DNA of 64,000 bases from Akkermansia muciniphila. Lineage in GTDB: Bacteria; Verrucomicrobiota; Verrucomicrobiia; Verrucomicrobiales; Akkermansiaceae. The stretch spans positions 2,604,001 through 2,668,000 of the forward strand of contig NZ_CP156688.1 in the NCBI RefSeq assembly GCF_040616545.1, given 5' to 3'. The notes under the pieces were generated by a model. The model had not been told where the DNA came from. It worked only from the letters and a program-made list of their open reading frames with translations, and did not search any database. Position 1 is the stretch's first letter. The number at the start of each line of letters is the position of its first letter. A program made the position numbers and the translations under genes. Shown here one piece after another: positions 17,517 to 25,528 of this stretch.

Positions 17517-17969
17517 TTATCCTATCCGTATGCGGATGGAATGGACGGCATTCTTGCCGAACTGCTCCTTCAGTTTCCCCAGCAGGGCGCCCTGCCACTG
17601 CTGGAGGTGGTAGCGCATGGCGGGCTGGAGCACTTGCACGGTAGCCACTCCCTTGACGATGGACAGCAGGTTGGCCTGCTGGCCCAGGAAGGGCCCTGCG
17701 GCGGCCATCCAGCCTTTCCGGAGAAGTTCCGGATCCATCCCTTCTTCATCCAGGGGCAGTTTGGCGAGAATATCCCCCAGCAGGGACTCCGCCGTATGGA
17801 GATTCCGCGTCTCACTGGTTCCGGGGGAAACCTGGAACCAGTCCGCCAGCGCCTGCCGCACCTCCCGTTCGTCACGGGAAAGGTATTCATACCGGACAGG
17901 GGAGGCGTAGGGATCCGGACGGTCCCGGTCAGGGACGTATGGAGACTGCGGAAAAGGCATGAATATCAA
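17517..17969 (-). CDS. DciA-like (DUF721) protein
   Basis: 150 residues. The C-terminal half matches the DUF721/DciA pattern: a Trp in LLRKGWMAAAGPFLGQQ, then VATVQVLQPAMRYHLQQW, and a final basic strand AVHSIRIRIG. DciA proteins help load or operate the replicative helicase DnaB in bacteria without DnaC, a likely role here by family knowledge. The N-terminal 60 residues are Pro/Asp-rich and probably disordered. A second ATG three codons in is equally possible. It follows the ferredoxin gene by 64 bases on the same strand. Confidence 0.72.
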   Translation of the reverse strand: MIFMPFPQSPYVPDRDRPDPYASPVRYEYLSRDEREVRQALADWFQVSPGTSETRNLHTAESLLGDILAKLPLDEEGMDPELLRKGWMAAAGPFLGQQANLLSIVKGVATVQVLQPAMRYHLQQWQGALLGKLKEQFGKNAVHSIRIRIG

Positions 17970-18033
17970 TTAAAAGCCCGGAGCGTTGAATGTCAACAGC
18001 CCCGGGCGGTTTGAAAAATAATATGAAATTATA

Positions 18034-18267
18034 TTATTCGCCGTCGTCACCGATGGCTTCCACGGGGCAGCCTTCCATGGCTTCCACGCAGGCAGCCGTT
18101 TCTTCGTCGTTGTCAGGCTGCTTCTTGACGTAGGAGACGCCTTCGTCATCATCCCTGCCAAAGTTTTCCGGAGCCGTTTCACGGCAAAGGTCGCAGTCAA
18201 TGCAGGAGCTGTCCACGTAAAACTTGCCGGGGACGTTAAGAGGTGTTTTTTCGTCGATATCTGCCAT
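18034..18267 (-). CDS. Small 4Fe-4S ferredoxin
   Basis: 77 residues, very acidic. Four cysteines suit one cluster: Cys22, Cys25 and Cys28 in CIDCDLC, and Cys67 in GCPVEAI; Cys60 could form a disulfide or serve as an extra ligand. The pattern is that of monocluster ferredoxins of the Thermotoga/Desulfovibrio type, which carry single electrons in the cytoplasm. The redox partner is not apparent. It is divergent from lnt. Confidence 0.9.
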   Translation of the reverse strand: MADIDEKTPLNVPGKFYVDSSCIDCDLCRETAPENFGRDDDEGVSYVKKQPDNDEETAACVEAMEGCPVEAIGDDGE

Positions 18268-18402
18268 ATGTGTGATGGGTTGTATGAACTGCTCCCACTA
18301 TTTCCGCATTTGGCCGAATTTTGCAATCTTTTTTGTTGCAGGAATGAGTCAGCATAAGGAAGAATGCCGGCGTGCCTTTTCCGGAAAAGAAGGCTTTTTA
18401 CC

Positions 18403-20286
18403 ATGAACACCGCTTCCCCCTCCCCCCCCCGCCTCCTGCCCGTCTGGGCCGGGCTGCTGCTGGCCGCCCTTTCCGGCGTATTGACGGCCTGTTCCTTTAT
18501 TCCCGTGGACTGGAGCGGCTGCGTCTGGATAGGCTTCCTGCCGCTGCTCACGGCGCTGTGGTACGGCCCCCGCCGGAAGGGGAGGAAAGGGGCCCTGGCT
18601 TATGCCCTGTACGGCTGGCTCTTCGGCGTGGCGTATTACGGCATCTCCTTCTGGTGGGTGAATGAGGTCAGCACGCTGGGCTACATTCCGCTGATGATTT
18701 TTTACGGGGGCCTGTTTCCCGGCGTCTGGGCACTGGTCATGGGCGTGTTCTTCCGCCCGGACGGCCAGCCCCTGCCGGATGCGCAGCAGACGGGAACGGA
18801 CCGCCGGGCCGCCTGGAAAGCCTGGGCCATGGCGGACATGCTGCCCAGCGCCGCCGCCGCGCTGGGCGGAGCGGCCCTGTGGGTGTGCCTGGAATGGGTG
18901 CGGGGCTGGCTGATACCGGGCTTCGGCTGGAACAACCTGGGCGTGGCCCTGTACGGCAATCCCCTGGCCCAGTGGGCGGAATACACGGGGGTGACGGCCC
19001 TGGCCTTTATGCCGGTAGTCTTTTCCATCTGGCTGTGGCGCGTTTGCCGCCGGGCCGGAACCATGGTGGTGCATGAAGGCAGGCGCACGGTGCCCTGGGA
19101 CTTCTTCTCCCTGGTCTCCGTCCTGCTGGTCATGTTTGTCGTGGGCGTGCTTTGGACGGCGCGCTACTCCCCCCACTCCTCCGCAGTTACCGGGAACGGC
19201 AAATGGACCGTTCCCGTCATGACCGTGCAGCTCAACCTGAGCCAGAAGGAAAAATGGGACGCCGCCAACAGGGGCGCCGTTTACAGGGCTTTGCTGGATA
19301 CGACGGAGCAGGGATTGCTGGACCTTCAAGCCCGGACCCTGGAAGAGGCCGCCAGAAACGGGACGGAGGCCTCCCTGGACCTGCCGTCCTGGGTGATCTG
19401 GCCGGAGAGCTCTTTCCCCATCTCCACCTTTTACCGTGATTCCACAGGGGAGCTCTTTCCGGAACAGGACAACGTCAATTTCCTGAGCGCGGAGGAGGAC
19501 TACGTGCAGGCCATCCGGAACAATCTGGGCAACTTCATCCTGCTCACGGGAACGGATGACATTTACCTTTCCGATGAAGGCCGCGTGGCACGGGCCTACA
19601 ATTGCCTCACCGTGTTTGAGGGGGACTATTCCACGGCCAGGCCGCACGCCAAGGCCATGCTGGTCCCCTTCGGAGAATACATTCCCATGCGCGAAACCTT
19701 CCCGTTCCTGGAAAAGGCCTTTGAAGCTTCCGCCGGAACGGCCATGGGACTGAATTACACGCCGGGCGCCTCCACGGAGCCCGTTCCCGTTCCCATCCGG
19801 CCGGGAAGCTCCGTCACGGTGGGCGTCATCCCGCTGGTGTGCTTTGAGGACGTGGTGGGGGGCTGGGTGCGCCGCTTCGTGCGGCAGGGGCCCCAGCTGA
19901 TGGTGAACGTCACCAATGACGGCTGGTTCAACCGCTCCAGCGCCAATGAACAGCATTGGCGCAATGCGGCGTTCCGGTGCATTGAACTGCGCCGCTCCAT
20001 GGTCCGTGCCGCCAATACCGGTGTCAGCGTGGCCCTGGCGCCCAACGGCGCGGTCATTGCGGATTTGAGGGATTCCTCCGGTTCCCCGTTTACCCGGGGG
20101 GTGATGAACGCCACGCTGCCCGTAGGCTGTACGGAGATAACCCTGTACGCCCTGCTGGGGGACTGGGCCGTCCTGGCCTGTTTCCTGCTGTTTGCAGCTC
20201 TTCTCCTGCGCAGGATGAATAAGGGAAAGAGAAACGCCGGCCCCGTGAAGGACGGCGTTTACCGGCGCGGCGCTACGCCCAGGTAA
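18403..20286 (+). CDS. lnt: Apolipoprotein N-acyltransferase
   Basis: 627 residues from the ATG at 18403; an ATG at 18364 with an AAGGAAG site very close upstream would add 13 residues. Several N-terminal membrane helices precede a nitrilase domain. Catalytic residues of the family are visible: Glu in WPESSFPIS, Lys in HAKAMLVPFGEYIP, Cys in VCFEDVVGG, and the supporting VNVTNDGWF. It adds the third acyl chain to lipoproteins at the inner membrane. That fits the many lipobox-bearing proteins in the window. It is longer than the roughly 510 residues of the Escherichia coli protein. The 3' end overlaps the convergent glycosidase gene by 28 bases. Confidence 0.93.
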   Translation: MNTASPSPPRLLPVWAGLLLAALSGVLTACSFIPVDWSGCVWIGFLPLLTALWYGPRRKGRKGALAYALYGWLFGVAYYGISFWWVNEVSTLGYIPLMIFYGGLFPGVWALVMGVFFRPDGQPLPDAQQTGTDRRAAWKAWAMADMLPSAAAALGGAALWVCLEWVRGWLIPGFGWNNLGVALYGNPLAQWAEYTGVTALAFMPVVFSIWLWRVCRRAGTMVVHEGRRTVPWDFFSLVSVLLVMFVVGVLWTARYSPHSSAVTGNGKWTVPVMTVQLNLSQKEKWDAANRGAVYRALLDTTEQGLLDLQARTLEEAARNGTEASLDLPSWVIWPESSFPISTFYRDSTGELFPEQDNVNFLSAEEDYVQAIRNNLGNFILLTGTDDIYLSDEGRVARAYNCLTVFEGDYSTARPHAKAMLVPFGEYIPMRETFPFLEKAFEASAGTAMGLNYTPGASTEPVPVPIRPGSSVTVGVIPLVCFEDVVGGWVRRFVRQGPQLMVNVTNDGWFNRSSANEQHWRNAAFRCIELRRSMVRAANTGVSVALAPNGAVIADLRDSSGSPFTRGVMNATLPVGCTEITLYALLGDWAVLACFLLFAALLLRRMNKGKRNAGPVKDGVYRRGATPR

Positions 20287-21002
20287 TTCCTGACCTGCTT
20301 GAATGCGGGGTAGGAAATGCCGGACTCATGGCACCAGAAGGCGGAGGAAGAGCCTCCGTCCAGGTTCAGCGCCGTCTTTACCCTGAAATCCCCCAGCGCT
20401 CCGGGAGAAGCCAGCCAGTCGGCCAGTTCCTTCAGCGTCAGTGAGGAGGAAACGCCTATGCACCATCGCTTGCCGCCGTCCGTGGCGATGAAGGTGCGGT
20501 AGGTGGACTTCTGCGCGTTAAGCCCCTTTACGGCTGAACCGTTCTCCACCAGAAAGGGGCCGCCCTGAATGGCCGCCTGCATGGCGGGCAGTTTTTTCAT
20601 GCGTTTCAGCACGGAACTGCGGACAAGGGCCAGATCGCTTTTACCGTCCTCATAAACGACTCCGGAAACGACGAAGGAACCCGTGGCCAGCGGAGAAAGG
20701 CGCTTGCCGTCCTGGACGACGAGGCCCAGCGGGGTTCCCTCCGCGTCCGCGCCAAAGAATCCGCCGTTGACTCCGGCCACGCAGGGGCTTTTCCGCATGG
20801 CCTTGTCCAGGGAGCCGTACCTGGGAGCCCTGACGCTCCCTTCATCCCGCACCAGAAGGCGGTGCGTGCCGGACTGGAAAAAATAGACGTTCAGCTTGTC
20901 CCGCATGGACAGGAAGCCGTCTTTTCTGGTGAACACGCGGTGTTCCGCCTGGACCGTGCCGCAGAAGAATGAGAGGAGAAGGAGAAAACGCAGGAAAGGC
21001 AT
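20259..21002 (-). CDS. Secreted phosphodiester glycosidase (NAGPA) family protein
   Basis: 247 residues from the ATG at 21002, chosen because MPFLRFLLLLSFFCGTVQA is a signal peptide; the frame is open further upstream but overlaps the next gene. Family motifs are clear: CVAGVNGGFFGADAEGTPLG, IQGGPFLVENG and the C-terminal LNLDGGSSSAFW. Relatives of this NAGPA (DUF2233) domain cleave sugar phosphodiesters, or act on exopolysaccharide or wall-linked sugars. The substrate here is unknown. It starts 11 bases after the nucleotidyltransferase stop, suggesting cotranscription with sugar-nucleotide synthesis. Confidence 0.85.
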   Translation of the reverse strand: MPFLRFLLLLSFFCGTVQAEHRVFTRKDGFLSMRDKLNVYFFQSGTHRLLVRDEGSVRAPRYGSLDKAMRKSPCVAGVNGGFFGADAEGTPLGLVVQDGKRLSPLATGSFVVSGVVYEDGKSDLALVRSSVLKRMKKLPAMQAAIQGGPFLVENGSAVKGLNAQKSTYRTFIATDGGKRWCIGVSSSLTLKELADWLASPGALGDFRVKTALNLDGGSSSAFWCHESGISYPAFKQVRNYLGVAPRR

Positions 21003-21012
21003 GGGTGGGCAG

Positions 21013-21915
21013 TCAAAGAGAGAGATGAAAAATCCGCCGTGCCGCACGGGTGCCGGCGGGAACGCGGACGCCGGGCCAAACGATGCATTCCCGCAGGCGG
21101 CAGTCTTCTTCCACAACGGCGCGGGGCCCGATCACGCTGGCAGCGTCCACGGAGGCCCCGGGAGGCACTTCCGCGTCCGGATGAATGCGCGGAGCAGGGG
21201 AGGGAAAGTCCAGATGGGCCTGGATGTAGGACTCCGGAGTGCCCATGTCCATCCACAGGCCGTCGTCCGCCGGCACGCCGCGCAGACGTCCCTGGCGGAT
21301 GTAGTCCAGAAAAACGGGAATGATGGAAACGGCCCCATGGGGAGGGATATGGCTGAAAACCTCCGGTTCCATGCAGTATGCCCCGGTAAACTGGCGGGAA
21401 CCGGGATCGCGCCCCAGGGCGTGCCGCATATCCGTCACCAGTCCGGAGGAAGGGTCAAAGCCCACATTCCTCTTGTCTCCGGCAGTCCGGAGGGCCAGCG
21501 TCACGGCGGGGCGGTTCCGCAGATGGTCCTCCAGCAGCCGGTACAGGTCAAAGGTGGCCGCCATGTCCCCGTTCATCACCAGCAGGGGTTCCTCCGCGGA
21601 GGCCCAGGGCTTGATCTTCCTGACGCCGCCGCCTGAATCCAGCAGTACGGCTTCATGGCTGAAATGAACGGGGCACCCGTTCCAGGAACGGTCCGGGAAC
21701 ACGCGGTCCCAGGCTTCCGCCAGATGGTGTGTGTTGATAATGAACTCCCGGATGCCGCAGTCATAACAGCGGCGCATGGAATGCAGCACCAGGGGCTCAT
21801 GGAAAAAGGGAATCAGCGGCTTGGGAAGCACGCTGGTCAGGGGCCGCAGACGGGTGCCCAGCCCGGCGCCAAGAATGAATGCGCGGGAAATGCCGGGACC
21901 TGCTGTGATGTGCAT
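21013..21915 (-). CDS. NDP-sugar pyrophosphorylase (nucleotidyltransferase)
   Basis: 300 residues. The signature GAGLGTRLRPLTSVLPKPL is complete, followed by MNGDMA (metal-binding Asp) and the second lysine region FTGAYCMEPEVF. The C-terminal 70 residues hold a short beta-helix-like segment (DAEVPPGASVDAASVIGP). It would join a nucleoside triphosphate and a sugar-1-phosphate. Mannose-1-P guanylyl-, glucose-1-P thymidylyl- and MurNAc-1-P uridylyltransferases (MurU) all fit, and the choice cannot be made here. It is divergent from lpxC-fabZ. Confidence 0.85.
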   Translation of the reverse strand: MHITAGPGISRAFILGAGLGTRLRPLTSVLPKPLIPFFHEPLVLHSMRRCYDCGIREFIINTHHLAEAWDRVFPDRSWNGCPVHFSHEAVLLDSGGGVRKIKPWASAEEPLLVMNGDMAATFDLYRLLEDHLRNRPAVTLALRTAGDKRNVGFDPSSGLVTDMRHALGRDPGSRQFTGAYCMEPEVFSHIPPHGAVSIIPVFLDYIRQGRLRGVPADDGLWMDMGTPESYIQAHLDFPSPAPRIHPDAEVPPGASVDAASVIGPRAVVEEDCRLRECIVWPGVRVPAGTRAARRIFHLSL

Positions 21916-22073
21916 GGAACATCACTACCGGGAGAAAGGCGTTTTTTCAAGCGCCCTTTCTCCGCTCCCTCTCCGGATGACACGCCGGAATACCGTCCAT
22001 TCCCTGAATTTACAGGAAAATCCGTGATTTCGTGCTTTCCAAACGGGAGCTCATTAACTAGCATTCCCCGCAT

Positions 22074-23390
22074 ATGGCATGTGGAAACCAAAGAACTGTC
22101 GGCTCTCCGGCCTCCCTGGCCGGTACCTCTTTGCATACGGGACAGCCCGTGACCCTGACGCTGAAGCCGGCCCCTGCCGACTTCGGCATTAAATTCCGCC
22201 GGGTGGACATTCCGGACCAGCCCTTCATCAACGCGGACGTGGAAAAGGTGCAGACCGTGGAGCGCGCCACCAGCCTGGCGGAAGGCTCCGTCAAGGTACA
22301 CACCGTGGAACACATCCTTTCCGCCCTCACGGGCATGGGGATTGACAACGCCGTCATTGAAATGGACGCCAATGAACCGCCCATCGGGGACGGTTCCTCC
22401 GCCCCCTACGTGGAGCTGATCAAGAGCGCCGGCATCGTGGAACTGGATGTGCCGCGGCGCTATCTGGAAGTGCGGGAAGCCGTCACCATTGAAACCAAGG
22501 GCGGTTCCATCCTGACCATTCTCCCCTCCAAGCAATTCCGCGTCTCCGTCACCTGCGTGGGCCCGGAAAACCGCATCACCCAGTACTTTGACGCGGTCAT
22601 CACGCCTGAAACGTATGAAAAGGAACTGGCCCCGGCCCGTACCTTCACCTTTTACGAGGACATCAAGCCCCTGCTGGAAAAAGGCCTCATCAAGGGCGGC
22701 AGCCTGGAAAACGCCGTGGTCATCCGCGGAGAGGAACTCATGAGCAAGGAGCCCATGCGCTTCATCAATGAATTCGCCCGCCACAAGGCCATGGACCTCA
22801 TCGGTGACCTCAGCCTGTGCGGAAAGCCCATCCTGGGCCACGTGATCGCCATCAAGCCGGGCCATGGCCCGAACACGGAGCTGACCGCCAAGCTGAAGAA
22901 GGAACACCGCCGCAACCAGCAAATGGCCCCCAACCCGGTCAACGTGCCGTACGGAGACGCCGTGCTGGACATCAATGAAGTGATGAACCTCCTGCCGCAC
23001 CGCTATCCCTTCCTGATGGTGGACCGCATCATCGGCTTTGAAGGGGAAACCAAGTGCCGCGGCCTGAAGAACCTGACGATGAATGAACTCTTCTTCCAGG
23101 GCCATTTCCCGGGGCATCCGGTCATGCCGGGCGTCCTGCAACTGGAAGCCATGGCCCAGGTGGCCTCCATCGTCATGCTGCGCCAGCCCGGCAACGCCAC
23201 CAAGCTCGGCTACTTCATGAGCGCGGACAAGATCAAATTCCGCCGGCCCGTGGTCCCCGGTGATACGCTCATCATTGAAGCGGAGATGACCAAGATGCGC
23301 GGCAACATCGGCCAGGCCCTCGGCCGCTGCCTGGTGAACGGCCAGGTGGTATCGGAAGCAGAGCTCAAATTCGGTCTTCAGGACATCTGA
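22074..23390 (+). CDS. LpxC-FabZ bifunctional fusion
   Basis: 438 residues. Residues 1 to about 285 are UDP-3-O-acyl-N-acetylglucosamine deacetylase: the zinc ligands sit in VHTVEHILSAL and ARHKAMDLIGDL, with IGDGSSAPYV between. Residues about 295-438 are the hot-dog 3-hydroxyacyl-ACP dehydratase, with HRYPFLMVDRI and GHFPGHPVMPGVLQLEAMAQ as catalytic His and Glu. The fusion joins the committed lipid A step with fatty-acid elongation, which compete for the same hydroxyacyl-ACP. The fused form is known from Bacteroidota and related phyla. The ATG at 22074 gives MACGNQRTVGSPASLAG, consistent with LpxC starts. Confidence 0.95.
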   Translation: MACGNQRTVGSPASLAGTSLHTGQPVTLTLKPAPADFGIKFRRVDIPDQPFINADVEKVQTVERATSLAEGSVKVHTVEHILSALTGMGIDNAVIEMDANEPPIGDGSSAPYVELIKSAGIVELDVPRRYLEVREAVTIETKGGSILTILPSKQFRVSVTCVGPENRITQYFDAVITPETYEKELAPARTFTFYEDIKPLLEKGLIKGGSLENAVVIRGEELMSKEPMRFINEFARHKAMDLIGDLSLCGKPILGHVIAIKPGHGPNTELTAKLKKEHRRNQQMAPNPVNVPYGDAVLDINEVMNLLPHRYPFLMVDRIIGFEGETKCRGLKNLTMNELFFQGHFPGHPVMPGVLQLEAMAQVASIVMLRQPGNATKLGYFMSADKIKFRRPVVPGDTLIIEAEMTKMRGNIGQALGRCLVNGQVVSEAELKFGLQDI

Positions 23391-23417
23391 CCTGCCTGAA
23401 CGCAGCCCCGTCTTTAC

Positions 23418-23450
23418 AAAACCCCGGTGTGCATGCCCGCGCCGGGGTTT
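23418..23450. terminator. Bidirectional rho-independent terminator
   Basis: AAACCCCGG and CCGGGGTTT form a 9-base stem, with T-rich sequence on both outer sides. It separates the convergent lpxC-fabZ and PfkB kinase genes. Confidence 0.82.
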
Positions 23451-23454
23451 CTCC

Positions 23455-24417
23455 TTAATCAATTTCCCGTATGGAAACACAGCCTGTGGGAATGCGGCAC
23501 ATGGCCACATACTCTTCCAGGCGCTTGCAGAAAGTCTCCGCCGTCATGGAAAGAAGGGCGTCCGCGGAAAAGGACTCGCAGGTGAAGGAGGCGGCTACCG
23601 TGCCGTAAATAATGCCTCTCTTCATCTCCTCAAAGGAAGGAAGGCCCGGCGGCAGGGTGGCAAGATAACCAGCCAGGGCGCCCAGGAACGTATCTCCCGC
23701 CCCGGTGGGGTCCACCAGGGTTTTCAGCGGGTAGGCCGGGCAGCGGAAAATGTCCGTCCCTCCCTCCGGCCCGCGTCCGAGGAGCGTGGCGCCGTATTCC
23801 CCCTGCTTCACCACCGCATAAACGGCCCCCTTGGAAAGAAGGAACTCCCCGGCCTCCAGCACGGTGGACGCATGGGCGTACTCCTTGGCTTCATCCTCAT
23901 TCATCATGGTGATGTGGGAACGGCTGATCACGGCGTCCAGCAGCTCCGGCTGGCGGCGCAGCCACTTGTCCATGGAATCGGAAAGCACCAGGGAGGAGTC
24001 CGGGCACTGTTCCATGCACTTGAGCTGCTGGGCCGGAACCATGCAGCAGCACGCCAGCACCGGGTGGTTCCGGAGAGGCTCCGGCACGTGAACGTTCCAT
24101 TCCAGCATCACGGAATCATTGGCGCAGACGGTCCTGCGCTTGTTCATATTGTCAAAATATTCCCCGGTCCAGGAAAAGGACGGCCCCTTCTTCCTCTCCA
24201 CGCCGTCCATGCGCAATCCCTTGGCCGCCAGGGCCTCTTCATAATGGGTGGGAAAATCCTCCCCGATGATGCTGACGGCGTCCACCCGGTCCGCGAACAT
24301 CAGGGCCGCCACGGCCGCAAAGGAAACGGAACCGCCCAGCACGCCCTCCGCACGCCCGTGGGGAGTGAGGATGGTATCAATTCCGATGGTTCCGGTGACA
24401 AGCAGGGGCTGGGACAT
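23455..24417 (-). CDS. PfkB-family carbohydrate kinase
   Basis: 320 residues from the ATG at 24417 (MSQPLLVTGTIGIDTILTPHG); an in-frame start at 24453 adds 12 residues with no family match. The ribokinase fold is indicated by GGSVSFAAVAAL near the N-terminus and the second signature DPTGAGDTFLGAL, with the catalytic Asp in the latter. It phosphorylates a sugar or nucleoside with ATP. The substrate (ribose, adenosine, fructose-type and others) is not decided by sequence alone. It stands alone between two convergent or divergent neighbours. Confidence 0.85.
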   Translation of the reverse strand: MSQPLLVTGTIGIDTILTPHGRAEGVLGGSVSFAAVAALMFADRVDAVSIIGEDFPTHYEEALAAKGLRMDGVERKKGPSFSWTGEYFDNMNKRRTVCANDSVMLEWNVHVPEPLRNHPVLACCCMVPAQQLKCMEQCPDSSLVLSDSMDKWLRRQPELLDAVISRSHITMMNEDEAKEYAHASTVLEAGEFLLSKGAVYAVVKQGEYGATLLGRGPEGGTDIFRCPAYPLKTLVDPTGAGDTFLGALAGYLATLPPGLPSFEEMKRGIIYGTVAASFTCESFSADALLSMTAETFCKRLEEYVAMCRIPTGCVSIREID

Positions 24418-24797
24418 GGAAGAAAGGGAATACGGATTTAAACCCGTGATCAAGAATAAAAGGCTGGAGATATGGAAAAAACGGGTTATTTTACCTGCAC
24501 GCGCTTAAAGGAAATGAGGCTCTTCCCTGGGAACGCTCCCTAAACCGCCTGCACGGCAGGCTGATGGCTTCTGTATCACACCGGATGCAGAAGCCTTGTA
24601 CCCGGTAAAGGACATCCCCATACGAACATGAACGCCTTTAAACCCATTCCCGGAAACGCCGGACGCCGCCATTCCGTTCAAGCAAACGGGCCGTTTTCCC
24701 CGGCCTCCCGCCGTCTTTTCCTGAACCATCCGGCCACGGCCTCTTTGGAACCGCGCCCGAAGCCTTATTCCCATTCAACCGGAGAAAAGCCGCTATC
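24418..24797 (+). other. Leader region of crcB
   Basis: A 380-base gap holding the fluoride riboswitch (24509-24574), its expression-platform hairpin, and about 200 bases of leader before crcB. A 57-codon frame runs through the last part and is listed separately as doubtful. The beginning, near 24418-24500, is AT-rich and should carry the promoters of crcB and of the divergent kinase. Confidence 0.6.
24509..24595 (+). promoter_or_regulatory. Fluoride riboswitch (crcB motif) with expression platform
   Basis: The crcB-motif elements occur in order: a hairpin GGAA/TTCC enclosing ATGAGGCT (24510-24525), TAAACCGCC (24541-24549), and the conserved 3' CTGATGGCTTCTG (24561-24573). The loop GAGGCT can pair with GGCTTC to form the pseudoknot, as in the Thermotoga petrophila RNA. 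An extra GGGA/TCCC hairpin is inserted between. The 3' strand GGCTTCTG (24566-24573) is also complementary to CAGAAGCC at 24588-24595, a ready alternative hairpin. Ligand binding would favour the pseudoknot and raise crcB expression. The gene downstream is crcB, as expected for the class. Confidence 0.92.
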
Positions 24798-24801
24798 ATG
24801 A
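24628..24801 (+). CDS. Doubtful 57-codon leader frame upstream of crcB
   Basis: An ATG-initiated frame of 57 codons whose TGA overlaps the crcB start as ATGA, the arrangement of translational coupling. The product (start MNAFKPIPGNAGRR) is Pro/Arg/Ser-rich and resembles no family I know. The precise stop-start overlap is the only support; it may be chance. Confidence 0.2.
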   Translation: MNAFKPIPGNAGRRHSVQANGPFSPASRRLFLNHPATASLEPRPKPYSHSTGEKPLS

Positions 24802-25166
24802 AAATGCTGCTGATGGTAGGGCTGGGAAGCTTTGCGGGAGGCGTGCTGCGCTTCCTGCTGGCCCGTTTTGTCCAGACCAGCTCCATGAGTTCCTTTCCGT
24901 GGGGAACGGCGGCGGTCAACCTGCTGGGATGCCTGGTCCTGGGCGTTCTCTACGGGCTGTTCAGCCGGGGCCTGCTGCTGCATACGGAAACACGGCTTTT
25001 CCTTACCGTGGGGCTGTGCGGCGGCTTCACCACCTTTTCCACGCTGATGAATGAATCCTTCCTTCTGCTGAAGGAAGGGAACTTCCCCGCCTTCTTTCTT
25101 TACACCCTCCTCAGCTTTGCCGGGGGCCTCATTGCCATTGGCCTGGGATACCTGGCCGCCAGATAG
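24798..25166 (+). CDS. crcB: Fluoride channel CrcB/Fluc
   Basis: 122 residues with four membrane helices. Family motifs are visible: GLGSFAGGVLRFLLARF, GTAAVNLLGCLVLGVLYG, and the Na+-binding and pore region GLCGGFTTFSTLMNE. Fluc proteins are dual-topology dimers that let fluoride leave the cell passively. The fluoride riboswitch upstream is independent support for the function. The DUF190 gene follows after 11 bases and is probably cotranscribed. Confidence 0.96.
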   Translation: MKMLLMVGLGSFAGGVLRFLLARFVQTSSMSSFPWGTAAVNLLGCLVLGVLYGLFSRGLLLHTETRLFLTVGLCGGFTTFSTLMNESFLLLKEGNFPAFFLYTLLSFAGGLIAIGLGYLAAR

Positions 25167-25177
25167 GAAACAACTTG

Positions 25178-25528
25178 ATGAATACTCCGGAAGAAACCCT
25201 CATGCTGCGCATCTACGTCAGCAGCACTGACGCCGTCAGGCACACCCCCGTTCACGAAGCTGTAGCGTATGCCGCCCGGCGCTACGGCATGGCCGGCTGC
25301 ACCGTTTACAAGGGACTGATGGGGTTCGGCCGGCATACGCGCCTGATGAGCCCCAAATTCTGGGAAATTACCGAGAAGGTGCCCGTCATCATTGAGATCA
25401 TGGACACCTCCGAACGCATTGAAACGTTCCTGGAAAAAATCTCCTGCTGGCTGGACAGGCTGCCGCACGGCTGCCTGGCGTGCACGCAGCCTGTCCGCAT
25501 TCGTTCCGTAGGCGGTTCCCGCTCTTAG
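25178..25528 (+). CDS. DUF190 protein of the fluoride operon
   Basis: 116 residues from the ATG at 25178 (a TTG one codon earlier is possible), with AGGA about 11 bases upstream. The pattern LRIYVSSTDAVRHTPVHEAV, AGCTVYKGLMGFG and VPVIIEIMDTSERI is that of DUF190, a small PII-like ferredoxin-fold domain often found beside crcB. A sensing or regulatory role for the channel is inferred from that association only. The final four bases overlap the convergent alcohol dehydrogenase gene. Confidence 0.85.
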   Translation: MNTPEETLMLRIYVSSTDAVRHTPVHEAVAYAARRYGMAGCTVYKGLMGFGRHTRLMSPKFWEITEKVPVIIEIMDTSERIETFLEKISCWLDRLPHGCLACTQPVRIRSVGGSRS

